A DNA stretch of 64,000 nt from Hyphomicrobiales bacterium (GTDB lineage: Bacteria; Pseudomonadota; Alphaproteobacteria; Rhizobiales; Rhizobiaceae), in assembly GCA_900469955.1 (NCBI GenBank), contig UBYX01000020.1, positions 1-64,000 on the forward strand, written 5' to 3'. A model generated the notes under the pieces. The model saw only the letters and a program-made list of their open reading frames with translations, ran no database searches and had not been told where the DNA came from. Numbering within the stretch: position 1 is the stretch's first letter; every line of letters begins with the position of its first letter. The translations under genes and the position numbers were made by a program. Positions 46,990 to 55,596 of this stretch are shown here, piece by piece.

Positions 46990-47679
46990 ATGAGCGGTTT
47001 CGACCTCATCATCTTCGACTGCGACGGCGTGCTCGTCGATTCCGAAATCATCGCGGCGCAGGTCGAATCGCGGCTTTTGACCGAGGCCGGCTACCCGATC
47101 AGCGTCGAGGAAATGGGCGAGCGCTTCGCCGGAATGACCTGGAAGAACATATTGCTGGCGGTCGAGAAGGAGGCGAACATTCCGCTTTCCGCCTCGCTGC
47201 TCGACAAGTCGGAACAGCTGCTGGATGCCCGCCTCGCCCGCGATGTGAAGATCATCGACGGCGTGAAATTTGCGCTGGCGCGCCTCGCCACGCAACGGTG
47301 CATCTGCTCCAATTCCAGCAGCCACCGGCTCGACATGATGCTCGAAAAAGTGGGGCTCAAACCTTATTTCGCTCCCCACATATACTCAGCCAAGGATCTT
47401 GGGACGGACCGGGTAAAACCGAAGCCCGACATCTTCCTGCATGCCGCAGAACAATTCAAGGTTTCGCCGGACAAGGTGCTGGTGCTCGAGGACTCCGTTC
47501 ACGGCATCCACGCCGCCAAGGCAGCCGGGATGCGCGTCGTCGGCTTCACCGGCGCCTCGCACACCTATCCGAGCCATGCGGACCGGCTGACCGATGCCGG
47601 TGCCGAAACGGTGATTTCCCGAATGATGGACTTTCCGGCGGTCGTCGCAGCCCTCGACGAATGGGGCGGAGCGCTTTGA
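46990..47679 (+). CDS. HAD-superfamily hydrolase (phosphatase/phosphoglucomutase-like)
   Basis: About 229 aa from ATG 46,990. Motif I DLIIFDCDGVLVDSE has both aspartates. A cap of about 65 residues follows (SVEEMGERFAGMTWKNILL). Motif II is CICSNSSSHRL, motif III VKPKPDIFLHAAEQF and motif IV VLEDSVHGIHAAKAAGM. This is the beta-phosphoglucomutase/phosphoglycolate-phosphatase branch, acting on a small sugar phosphate. It is divergent from bioR and convergent with a lipoprotein gene. Confidence 0.9.
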   Translation: MSGFDLIIFDCDGVLVDSEIIAAQVESRLLTEAGYPISVEEMGERFAGMTWKNILLAVEKEANIPLSASLLDKSEQLLDARLARDVKIIDGVKFALARLATQRCICSNSSSHRLDMMLEKVGLKPYFAPHIYSAKDLGTDRVKPKPDIFLHAAEQFKVSPDKVLVLEDSVHGIHAAKAAGMRVVGFTGASHTYPSHADRLTDAGAETVISRMMDFPAVVAALDEWGGAL

Positions 47680-47700
47680 GTCGGTTCACCGGCTCTTCTG

Positions 47701-48279
47701 TCACCCCCGGCGGGCGGGCTTCTTGGCCGGGCCGGTATCAAAGCCGAGGCGGACACGCGTGAAGCGGGATGCACCGCCCTGGGCGTTCGGGATCTGGACA
47801 TCCGGCTTGTTGAAGATGAACTGGGTGCCGCCGGCAGGCATATCGACCGGGAACGCGACCTTTTGCGAATAGATGACGTTGTCGCCGTCGACCACTTCGA
47901 CCAGCACAGGCAGGGTGACCTGCCCGGGCTGCCCGGCCGGACCCTGTACGACACGGCCCTGGGCGACCACATTGATCGTCAAAGTGGTTTCGTTGGCGGT
48001 GCACTGACGCGTCACGTCACCGAAGGAGGCCTGATAGAGCAGCTTTTCCGGGTTGTCCTGACCGCCACGAGCGTAGACGCGATGGACCGCCGTCTGTTCT
48101 AGCATCACCACTTGCGGGCAATAGGCCTGAACGACAGGGGTTACCGGCTGCTGGGAGGACGCAGCCTGAGCGGTCGGCGATAATCCCTCGGCGGTCGAGG
48201 ATGAATTGCAGCTTGCGAGAGCTGCCACGAGCGATACTGCCAGAACACCACGCGAAATCTTGCCAAACACCGTACTCAA
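47701..48279 (-). CDS. Conserved alphaproteobacterial lipoprotein of unknown function
   Basis: A 192-aa protein. The signal GVLAVSLVAALASC gives lipobox LASC near residue 24. A Ser/Ala/Gln-rich linker follows, then a beta-rich domain with YCPQVVMLEQTAVHRVYARGGQ, LLYQASFGDVTRQC and FPVDMPAGGTQFIFNKPDVQIP. The pair of Cys in the domain may form a disulfide. I know no assigned role. It is divergent from thrC. Confidence 0.78.
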   Translation of the reverse strand: MSTVFGKISRGVLAVSLVAALASCNSSSTAEGLSPTAQAASSQQPVTPVVQAYCPQVVMLEQTAVHRVYARGGQDNPEKLLYQASFGDVTRQCTANETTLTINVVAQGRVVQGPAGQPGQVTLPVLVEVVDGDNVIYSQKVAFPVDMPAGGTQFIFNKPDVQIPNAQGGASRFTRVRLGFDTGPAKKPARRG

Positions 48280-48398
48280 CCCTCTTCCATCCCAATTGCT
48301 GGGTCACGTCTTCTGAAGAACCGAAGCGTCACTTTCCGGTCTTTCACCACCCATTTTCCTGGTCTATATCAGCGGCGCGAATAAAAATCGATTGGGGA

Positions 48399-49799
48399 TT
48401 GAAGGTCGTGGACTACATTTCTACCCGGGGCGAAGCCTCGTCCCTCCGTTTCCGGGACGCCATGCTGGCAGGACTTGCACGCGACGGCGGTCTCTACGTG
48501 CCGCGCGAGTGGCCCACGCTGGCGAAAAAGGAAATCCGTTCGCTGCGCGGCAAGCGCTATCAGGATGTTGCCTTCGAAGTGCTGAAGCATTTCGTCGAGG
48601 ACGAAATCCCCGCAGATAAGTTCAAGGCCATGATCGAAGAGGCCTATGGAACATTCCGCCATCCGGCGGTCGTGCCGCTGGTGCAAACGGGTCCCAACGA
48701 TTTCGTGCTCGAACTCTTCCACGGCACAACGCTCGCGTTCAAGGACGTGGCGATGCAGTTGCTGGCGCGGCTGATGGATCACGTGCTGGCGGAGCGCGGC
48801 GAGCGCGCCACCATCGTCGGGGCGACCTCGGGCGATACCGGGGGTGCGGCGATCGACGCCTTTGCCGGCCGCGAGCGCACCGACATCTTCATCCTTTTCC
48901 CGCATGGCAAGGTCTCGCCGGTTCAGCAGCGGCAGATGACGACCTCAAATGCGGCGAATGTGCACGCGCTGGCGGTCAACGGCAATTTCGACGACTGCCA
49001 GAACCTCGTGAAGGAAATGTTCAACGACGCGGCCTTCCGCGACCGGTTGAAGCTTTCGGGCGTCAACTCGATCAACTGGGCCCGCATCATGGCGCAGGTC
49101 GTCTATTATTTCACGGCGGCGCTGTCGCTCGGCGCCCCGGACCGCAAAGTGTCCTTCACCGTGCCGACCGGAAATTTCGGCGATATTTTCGCCGGCTACG
49201 TGGCCAAGAAGATGGGGCTGCCGATCGACCGGCTGGTGATTGCCACCAATGACAACGACATCCTGGCCCGCACCTTGAAGAGCGGCCGCTACGAGATGCG
49301 CGGCGTGAAAGCCACCACTTCGCCCTCCATGGACATCCAGATCTCCTCGAATTTCGAGCGGCTGCTGTTCGAATCCTATAATCGCGACGCGGCATCCGTC
49401 CGCTCCGCCATGGCCGGGTTGAAGCAATCCGGCGCCTTCGAAGTTCAGCCGGACGCACTGAAAGCCATCCGACGGGAATTCCGCGCCGGGCGCGCCACCG
49501 AAAAGCAGGTCGCGGCCACAATCCGCGAGACGCTGGCTGCCACCGGCTACCTCATCGATCCGCACACCGCGACCGGCGTTTTCGTCGCTCAAAAGAATTT
49601 CAGGGCCGCAAGTCCGATGGTCACGCTCGCCACCGCGCATCCGGCCAAATTCCCGGCGGCGGTAAAATCCGCTTGCGGAATTGATCCGGGGCTTCCATCA
49701 TGGCTAGCTGATCTTATGCAAAGGGAGGAGCGCTTCGATATCTTGGAGCCTGAGCTTAAGGCCGTCGAAACCTTCATCGGCCAGCATGCCCGCGCTTAA
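48399..49799 (+). CDS. thrC: Threonine synthase
   Basis: A 466-aa PLP enzyme that forms threonine from O-phosphohomoserine. Start is TTG 48,399 (MKVVDYISTRGEA), or GTG 48,408; no ATG is available. The PLP lysine is in LFHGTTLAFKDVAMQLL. GATSGDTGGAAIDAF binds the phosphate, and FPHGKVSPVQQRQMTTS and TVPTGNFGDIFAGY are also present. An M16 peptidase gene follows after 30 bp and is probably cotranscribed. Homoserine kinase thrB is at the far right of the window. Confidence 0.95.
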   Translation: MKVVDYISTRGEASSLRFRDAMLAGLARDGGLYVPREWPTLAKKEIRSLRGKRYQDVAFEVLKHFVEDEIPADKFKAMIEEAYGTFRHPAVVPLVQTGPNDFVLELFHGTTLAFKDVAMQLLARLMDHVLAERGERATIVGATSGDTGGAAIDAFAGRERTDIFILFPHGKVSPVQQRQMTTSNAANVHALAVNGNFDDCQNLVKEMFNDAAFRDRLKLSGVNSINWARIMAQVVYYFTAALSLGAPDRKVSFTVPTGNFGDIFAGYVAKKMGLPIDRLVIATNDNDILARTLKSGRYEMRGVKATTSPSMDIQISSNFERLLFESYNRDAASVRSAMAGLKQSGAFEVQPDALKAIRREFRAGRATEKQVAATIRETLAATGYLIDPHTATGVFVAQKNFRAASPMVTLATAHPAKFPAAVKSACGIDPGLPSWLADLMQREERFDILEPELKAVETFIGQHARA

Positions 49800-49829
49800 A
49801 GCTTTCGGCGGCGCCGGAAAGACGTAAAC

Positions 49830-51128
49830 ATGAATGTAGAAATCACCCGGCTTTCCTCCGGGTTGACAGTCGTCACCGAGACCATGCCTCACCTGGAGAG
49901 CGTAGCCCTCGGCGTCTGGATCAAGTCCGGATCGCGCAACGAGACCCAGGACGAACACGGGATTGCTCACCTCCTGGAGCATATGGCCTTCAAGGGCACA
50001 AAACGGCGCAGCGCCCGCGACATCGCCGAGGAGATCGAGAATGTCGGCGGCGAATTGAATGCCGCCACCTCGACGGAAACCACGTCCTACTATGCCCGCG
50101 TCCTCAAGGATCATGTACCGCTCGCGGTCGACATCCTCGCCGACATCCTGACGGAATCGGCCTTCGACGAAGAGGAACTCCGGCGCGAGAAACACGTCAT
50201 CCTGCAGGAGATCGGCGCGGCGAACGATACGCCCGACGACGTGATCTTCGACCGGTTCTCGGAAGTCGCCTTTCGAGGCCAGACGATTGGCAGGCCGATC
50301 CTGGGCACGCCGGAAACCGTCAACGGCTTCACGCCCGGCCAGATCCGCAACTACCTCTCGCGCAACTATACGACCGACCGGATGTTCGTGGTGGCGGCCG
50401 GCGCCGTCGACCATGCATCCTTCTGCCGCCAGGTGGAAGAACGCTTTGCCACATTGCCCATGACGCCGAGCGCGCCGCCAGTCATGGAAGCGGCCCGCTA
50501 CCTGGGGGGCGACGTTCGCGAGGAGCGCGATCTCATGGACGCACAGGTCCTGATCGGCTTCGAAGGCAAGGCCTACCATATGCGCGACTTCTACTGTTCG
50601 CAGATTCTTGCGAACATCCTCGGCGGAGGCATGTCGTCGCGCCTGTTCCAGGAAGTGCGGGAGCACCGCGGGCTTTGCTATTCCGTCTATGCCTTCCATT
50701 GGGGCTTTTCCGACACCGGCATCTTCGGCATTCATGCCGCGACCGGAGGAGACGACCTGCCGAAGCTGATGCCTGTGGTGATCGACGAATTGCACAAGGC
50801 GTCTGAAACCATCCACCAGCAGGAAATAGACCGCGCCCGCGCCCAAATTCGCGCGCAGTTGCTGATGGGCCAGGAAAGCCCTGCAGCGCGCGCCGGCCAG
50901 ATCGCCAGGCAGATGATGCTTTATGGCCGGCCGATCCCCAACAACGAAATGATGGAGCGGCTCGAGGGCATCACCACCGAGCGGCTTACCGACCTTGCCG
51001 GAAGGCTGTTCTTCGATACAGTTCCGACATTGTCCGCCGTAGGTCCGATCGAACAGCTCGCGCCGTTGGGCAACATCGCAGCGGCGCTTTCCTCGCCGAA
51101 CGTCCAGACCCAGAAAGCCGCCGGTTAG
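49830..51128 (+). CDS. M16-family zinc metallopeptidase
   Basis: A 432-aa protein similar to the mitochondrial processing peptidase beta subunit. The inverted zinc motif HxxEH occurs in HGIAHLLEHMAFKGTKRR near residue 50. The distal Glu is in the EEEL/EKHVILQEI region. The second half (GGGMSSRLFQEVREHRGLCYSVYAF) is the glycine-rich R/Y pair region. It degrades or processes peptides, with no signal peptide seen. The thrC-M16 gene order is one I recognise from Rhizobiales. Confidence 0.93.
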   Translation: MNVEITRLSSGLTVVTETMPHLESVALGVWIKSGSRNETQDEHGIAHLLEHMAFKGTKRRSARDIAEEIENVGGELNAATSTETTSYYARVLKDHVPLAVDILADILTESAFDEEELRREKHVILQEIGAANDTPDDVIFDRFSEVAFRGQTIGRPILGTPETVNGFTPGQIRNYLSRNYTTDRMFVVAAGAVDHASFCRQVEERFATLPMTPSAPPVMEAARYLGGDVREERDLMDAQVLIGFEGKAYHMRDFYCSQILANILGGGMSSRLFQEVREHRGLCYSVYAFHWGFSDTGIFGIHAATGGDDLPKLMPVVIDELHKASETIHQQEIDRARAQIRAQLLMGQESPAARAGQIARQMMLYGRPIPNNEMMERLEGITTERLTDLAGRLFFDTVPTLSAVGPIEQLAPLGNIAAALSSPNVQTQKAAG

Positions 51129-51171
51129 GTCGAAGACCTCTCCGGCTGCCCTGCCGCGGAGCAGCAACAGC

Positions 51172-51783
51172 ATGGCGAAATCGGTGTTTCGGTTCCTGTC
51201 AAAACAGCCGGACACCCCTGAGCTATACGGAGAAAAACACTCGCTCCGGCTGCCGCGATTTTCCGACTACAAGCAGTGGTACACTCTGCGCTCCGAGAGC
51301 CGCACTTTCCTGCAGCCGTGGGAGCCGATCTGGCGGTCGGACGAACTCACCGAGAGTTCATTCCGGGCGCGGGTCGTGCGGAGCGGCCAGGAATATGCTT
51401 CAGGTCTTGCCGTACCGCTTCTCCTCTTCCGTCGGCAGGACAATGCCCTGCTTGGCGGGCTCACGATCGGCTATATCCGCCGGGGTGCGGCGCAAAGCTG
51501 CATGATCGGATATTGGATGGGGGAAAGACATGCCGGCCAAGGCCATATGTTGGCCGCATTGCAGGTGGCTATCCCGTATGTCTATGGCGGACTTCAGTTG
51601 CACCGGATTGAAGCAGCCTGTATTCCGGAAAACTGGAAAAGTGTCCGGCTTCTCGAAAAAGCCGGCTTCGAGCGGGAAGGTCTGTTGAGGAAATATCTCA
51701 AAATCAACGGCGAGTGGCGCGACCATCTGATGTTCTCCCGGCTGCCGGAAGACGGCGATTTGGGGAAGACGTCGAAACCATGA
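51172..51783 (+). CDS. RimJ/RimL-like GNAT acetyltransferase
   Basis: A 203-aa protein. LRLPRFSDYKQWYTLRSESRTFLQPWEP, CMIGYWMGERHAGQGHMLAALQVAIPYVYGGLQLHRIEAACIPENWKSVRLLEKAGFEREGLLRKYLKINGEWRDHLMFS give the full RimJ/RimL pattern. The acetyl-CoA loop reads RHAGQGHM. Relatives acetylate N-terminal residues of ribosomal proteins. Its stop overlaps the next ATG by 4 bp, coupling it to the GGDEF-EAL gene. Confidence 0.88.
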   Translation: MAKSVFRFLSKQPDTPELYGEKHSLRLPRFSDYKQWYTLRSESRTFLQPWEPIWRSDELTESSFRARVVRSGQEYASGLAVPLLLFRRQDNALLGGLTIGYIRRGAAQSCMIGYWMGERHAGQGHMLAALQVAIPYVYGGLQLHRIEAACIPENWKSVRLLEKAGFEREGLLRKYLKINGEWRDHLMFSRLPEDGDLGKTSKP

Positions 51784-54689
51784 GCGTGCCCGTACTGCGT
51801 TTCGCGTCGTTGATCCGCTGGCTGCCGGCGCTGATGCTGACCCTTGCCGTCGCGGTCCTGGCGTCTGCTCCCTCGGCCGGCGCTGCCGAACCGGTGAAGA
51901 TTTCCCGTGACGACACCGCGCTCGACCTGACCAAGACCACCGATATCTATGCCAATCAGGGCGAGGCGTTTCAGGTCTCGACTGCGGCCGGTGCGGACGG
52001 CATCCGCCGCCGCATCGAAGTACGGGCGAGTTCGCCGCGCCATCAAGGGGACTGGGCTGTCTTCGCACTTGCAAACGTTTCGGAAGAACAGCTCGAACGG
52101 GTCATCGTCGCGCCGCATTTCCGGCTAGCGAATTCTAAGATGTTCTGGCCGGATCTCGGTTCGCAGCGCATGATATCGATCACGCCGTCGGAAGGCTTCG
52201 CGCTCGACCGGGTGCCAAGCGCGGATGCGGACGTGTTTCGCATCACGCTCAATCCGGGAGCGACGATCACCTTCGTGGCGGAACTCGCGACGCCGCAACT
52301 TCCGCAAATCTATCTTTGGCAGCCCGACGCCTATAAAGACACGGTGAACTCCTTCACCCTCTATCGTGGGATCGTGCTGGGCATCGCCGGCCTACTCGCC
52401 GTGTTTCTGACGATCCTGTTCGTGGTCAAGGGCACGTCCATGCTGCCTGCCGCGGCCGCGCTTGCCTGGGCCGTCCTTGCCTATATCTGCGTGGATTTCG
52501 GCTTCCTCGACAAGCTCATCACCATCACCTCCAGCGACCAGAGGATCTGGCGGGCCGCGGCGGAAGTGGCGCTTGCCTCCTCGCTCGTCATCTTCCTATT
52601 CACTTATCTCAACCTCAACCGCTGGCACGTCCATCTGGGTTACGCGACGCTTGCCTGGGTCGTCGGCCTCGTGCTTCTCGGCGGCGTGGCGATATACGAC
52701 CCTTCGGTTGCCGCCGGGATTGCCCGCATCTCGTTTGCTCTGACCGGCACGGTCGGCATCCTGCTGATCATCTATCTCGGCTTCAACCGATATGACCGCG
52801 CGATCCTGCTCGTGCCGACCTGGGCGCTGATCCTCGTATGGCTGTTCGGGGGCTGGCTGACGGTGACCGGCAAGCTCGATAACGACATCATCCAGCCGGC
52901 GCTTGGCGGCGGCCTCGTCCTGATCGTGCTCCTCATCGGCTTCACGGTCATGCAGCACGCATTTGCCGGCGGGGCCTACCAGCAGGGCCTGTTTTCCGAC
53001 CTCGAGCGACAATCGCTGGCCCTTACGGGCAGCGGCGACACCGTTTGGGACTGGGATGTGGCGCGCGACCGCGTCGTCACCACGCCCGACATCTCCGCCC
53101 GCCTGGGGCTCGATCCCGCCACCATGCATGGTCCGGTGCGCAACTGGGTGCCGCGGCTGCATCCTGACGACCGCGACCGTTTCCGCGCCACGCTCGACGT
53201 TCTTCTCGAGCATCGGCGCGGCCGTCTGCATCACGAATTCCGTATTCGGGCGGAAGACGGGCACTTCCATTGGCTGGAAATCCGCGCCCGGCCCGTGCTC
53301 GGCTCCAACGGGGAAATCATTCGTTGCGTCGGTACTGTCACGGATGTCACGGAACAGAAGAATTCGGTGGAGCGGCTGTTACAGGATGCCCTCCACGACA
53401 ATCTGACCGGCTTGCCGAACCGCCAGCTCTTCCTGGACCGCCTGCAGGCGGTTCTGACGCTGGCTCCCGGTGGCGACATGGTCCGGCCGACCGTGATGAC
53501 AATCGATATCGACCGCTACAAGCAGGTCAACGACAGTCTCGGCATCGCGGCCGGCGACAACATCCTGATCGCACTGACCCGGCGGCTTCGCCGTCTCCTG
53601 AAACCGCAGGACACGCTGGCGCGCATCGCCGGCGACCAGTTCGGCCTGATCCTGGTTTCCGAGCGCGATCCCGCCAAGGTGGCGGATTTTGCGGATGCGG
53701 TGTCGAAGGCGATCATGGTACCGATCAATTTCGCCAACCGCGAAATCATTCTTACCGCCTCCATCGGGCTTGCCTCGTGGGTGGACCAGCAGGAAAGCGC
53801 CGCCGGCTTGCTTGCCGACGCGGAACTCGCGATGTATCGGGCAAAGCGCGCGGGCGGCAACCGGGTCGAGCCCTTCCGCCCGGCCTTCCGCGCCTCCGGC
53901 TCGGACAAGCTGCAGATCGAAACGGATCTCCGCCGCGCCATCGAGCGCAAGGAGCTCTCGCTTGCCTACCAGCCGATCATCCGGCTGAAGGACGGAGAAA
54001 TTGCCGGCTTCGAAGCGCTGATGCGCTGGGACCATTCCAAACGCGGCAGCATTCCGCCCTCGGAATTCATCCCGATTGCGGAGACGTCGGACCTCATCGG
54101 CCCACTCGGCTTGTTCGCCCTGGACCGCGCCGGCTCCGACCTGATGAAATGGCAGAACCAGACGGGCGATCTGCCGATCTTCGTCTCGGTGAACCTTTCA
54201 AGCGCGCAACTCCTCAACGCCGACCTCTACAACGACGTGCGAGCCCTGTTACAGAAGACCCAGGTCAGTCCGCACCAGCTCAAGCTGGAACTCACCGAGT
54301 CGCTGATGATGGAAAACCCGGAGCAGGCACGCCTGGTGCTCGCCAAGCTCAAGGAAACGGGCCTGGGCCTCGCACTGGACGATTTCGGCACCGGCTATTC
54401 TTCGCTCGCCTATCTGACGAAGTTTCCGTTCGATACGATCAAGCTCGACAAGGCGCTCGTCAAGGACGCTACGGAGAAACGCGCCGTCCTGCTGCGCTCG
54501 GTCATCGCGATGGCCCGCGCGCTCGAAATGGCGGTGGTTGCGGAGGGAATAGAGACCGACGAGGATGCCGCCGAACTCGCCAAGATGGGCTGCCATTTCG
54601 GCCAGAGCTATCTGTTCGGCCCCCCGGCGGCGGCGGATGCGGTGCTGAAGCTGTTGAAGGAACGTTTCCCGCTGACCAAGCGGGCGTAA
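51780..54689 (+). CDS. Membrane sensor with 7TM, PAS, degenerate GGDEF and EAL domains
   Basis: A 969-aa protein from ATG 51,780. A signal peptide and a periplasmic beta domain (residues about 35-190) precede seven hydrophobic segments (about 200-410). This is the 7TMR-DISM layout. Then come PAS (TVWDWDVARDRVVTTPDIS, LHPDDRDRF), GGDEF and EAL domains. The GGDEF site is IAGDQFGLIL, so AGDQF replaces GGDEF and cyclase activity is unlikely. The EAL domain keeps FEALMRW, LELTESL, LDDFGTGYSSL and VVAEGIET. It probably degrades cyclic-di-GMP in response to a periplasmic signal. Confidence 0.92.
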   Translation: MSVPVLRFASLIRWLPALMLTLAVAVLASAPSAGAAEPVKISRDDTALDLTKTTDIYANQGEAFQVSTAAGADGIRRRIEVRASSPRHQGDWAVFALANVSEEQLERVIVAPHFRLANSKMFWPDLGSQRMISITPSEGFALDRVPSADADVFRITLNPGATITFVAELATPQLPQIYLWQPDAYKDTVNSFTLYRGIVLGIAGLLAVFLTILFVVKGTSMLPAAAALAWAVLAYICVDFGFLDKLITITSSDQRIWRAAAEVALASSLVIFLFTYLNLNRWHVHLGYATLAWVVGLVLLGGVAIYDPSVAAGIARISFALTGTVGILLIIYLGFNRYDRAILLVPTWALILVWLFGGWLTVTGKLDNDIIQPALGGGLVLIVLLIGFTVMQHAFAGGAYQQGLFSDLERQSLALTGSGDTVWDWDVARDRVVTTPDISARLGLDPATMHGPVRNWVPRLHPDDRDRFRATLDVLLEHRRGRLHHEFRIRAEDGHFHWLEIRARPVLGSNGEIIRCVGTVTDVTEQKNSVERLLQDALHDNLTGLPNRQLFLDRLQAVLTLAPGGDMVRPTVMTIDIDRYKQVNDSLGIAAGDNILIALTRRLRRLLKPQDTLARIAGDQFGLILVSERDPAKVADFADAVSKAIMVPINFANREIILTASIGLASWVDQQESAAGLLADAELAMYRAKRAGGNRVEPFRPAFRASGSDKLQIETDLRRAIERKELSLAYQPIIRLKDGEIAGFEALMRWDHSKRGSIPPSEFIPIAETSDLIGPLGLFALDRAGSDLMKWQNQTGDLPIFVSVNLSSAQLLNADLYNDVRALLQKTQVSPHQLKLELTESLMMENPEQARLVLAKLKETGLGLALDDFGTGYSSLAYLTKFPFDTIKLDKALVKDATEKRAVLLRSVIAMARALEMAVVAEGIETDEDAAELAKMGCHFGQSYLFGPPAAADAVLKLLKERFPLTKRA

Positions 54690-54691
54690 CA

Positions 54692-55396
54692 TCACGCCGC
54701 CTGGCCGGTCCTCTGACGCTCGCGAGCAAAGGGACTGAGCCCCAGCCACTGCTGCATCGAGCTTGCCAGCTCTGGATTGCCGTCAAGCTCCAGCCGGCCC
54801 GCCCTTATCTCCGCCCGCACGGTCGCGATGCCCATCCAAATGGCCGTCATGACACGCAAAGGGCAAGTCACGTAGAGATCGACTTCAAAGCCGGGATCCG
54901 TCGAACAGACGTCGACGTCGCCCCCGTCGATGACAAGCCAGTATCGCTGCCGCGCCGGCGGTTGATCCGGAAAAAGAAATTGCACCGTACAGCGGTTCGG
55001 AGGCAGCGGTTCCGGATCGAGATGGCGACGCATATCCCACATCAGCAGCGAAGGATCGAGTTTTTCGAGGGCATGCTGGGTTTCCACCCAATGCTGCCCC
55101 CAGAAGCCGAGCGTCATCACCACGTCGCGAAGCTCTTCGCCTGCCGGCGTCAGATGGTACTCGATGACGCCATCGGATGCCTTGCGTGTCTCGATGATGC
55201 CCGCCTTGGCAAGCTCCTTCAGCCGCTTTGAAAGCAGGGTCGGCGACATGCGTGGCACCCCCCGCCGCAGATCGTTGAACCTGCGGCTGCCACAGAGGAG
55301 TTCCCGCAGCACCAGCGGCGTCCAGCGTGTGCAAAAAACCTCGGCAGCCATGGCAACGGGGCAGAACTGGCCGTAACTTCCGCTCATTTCCGGCAT
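54692..55396 (-). CDS. HxlR-family transcriptional regulator
   Basis: A 234-aa protein. The HxlR winged helix is FCPVAMAAEVFCTRWTPLVLRELLCGSRRFNDLRRGVPRMSPTLLSKRLKELAKAGII, with the conserved Cys near residue 12 and another in EVFCTRW. An additional C-terminal domain of about 110 residues (FLFPDQPPARQRYWLVIDGGDVDVC) resembles an SCP2-like lipid-binding module, suggesting an acyl ligand. It is divergent from an acyl-CoA dehydrogenase gene with two matching operators in the gap. Confidence 0.88.
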   Translation of the reverse strand: MPEMSGSYGQFCPVAMAAEVFCTRWTPLVLRELLCGSRRFNDLRRGVPRMSPTLLSKRLKELAKAGIIETRKASDGVIEYHLTPAGEELRDVVMTLGFWGQHWVETQHALEKLDPSLLMWDMRRHLDPEPLPPNRCTVQFLFPDQPPARQRYWLVIDGGDVDVCSTDPGFEVDLYVTCPLRVMTAIWMGIATVRAEIRAGRLELDGNPELASSMQQWLGLSPFARERQRTGQAA

Positions 55397-55452
55397 AGGT
55401 AAAACCCTGCGTCGTTAGCCCAACAGGATATGACTATCGCTTATTTGGGCCA

Positions 55453-55469
55453 AGTACACTTTTTGTACT
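55453..55469. promoter_or_regulatory. HxlR-type operator 1 (AGTACA-N5-TGTACT)
   Basis: AGTACA CTTTT TGTACT is a perfect inverted repeat 57 bp upstream of the HxlR start. A second copy with the same arms is at 55,520. It is the kind of GTAC-based palindrome bound by HxlR regulators and probably serves autoregulation. Confidence 0.75.
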
Positions 55470-55519
55470 AGGCCTGCCTCGCCGCGTCTCGACGAGATCC
55501 CAGGGCGGCCCTGCCTTGC

Positions 55520-55536
55520 AGTACACTTCCTGTACT
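55520..55536. promoter_or_regulatory. HxlR-type operator 2 (AGTACA-N5-TGTACT)
   Basis: AGTACA CTTCC TGTACT repeats operator 1 exactly in both arms, 67 bp away centre to centre. It lies about 61 bp before the acyl-CoA dehydrogenase start. It likely controls that gene, possibly together with operator 1. Confidence 0.75.
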
Positions 55537-55596
55537 TGCGGCTTTTCGATCGTGAGCCAACACTCTGCGCATTCTCAATAGGAGGAGGATTGGAAC

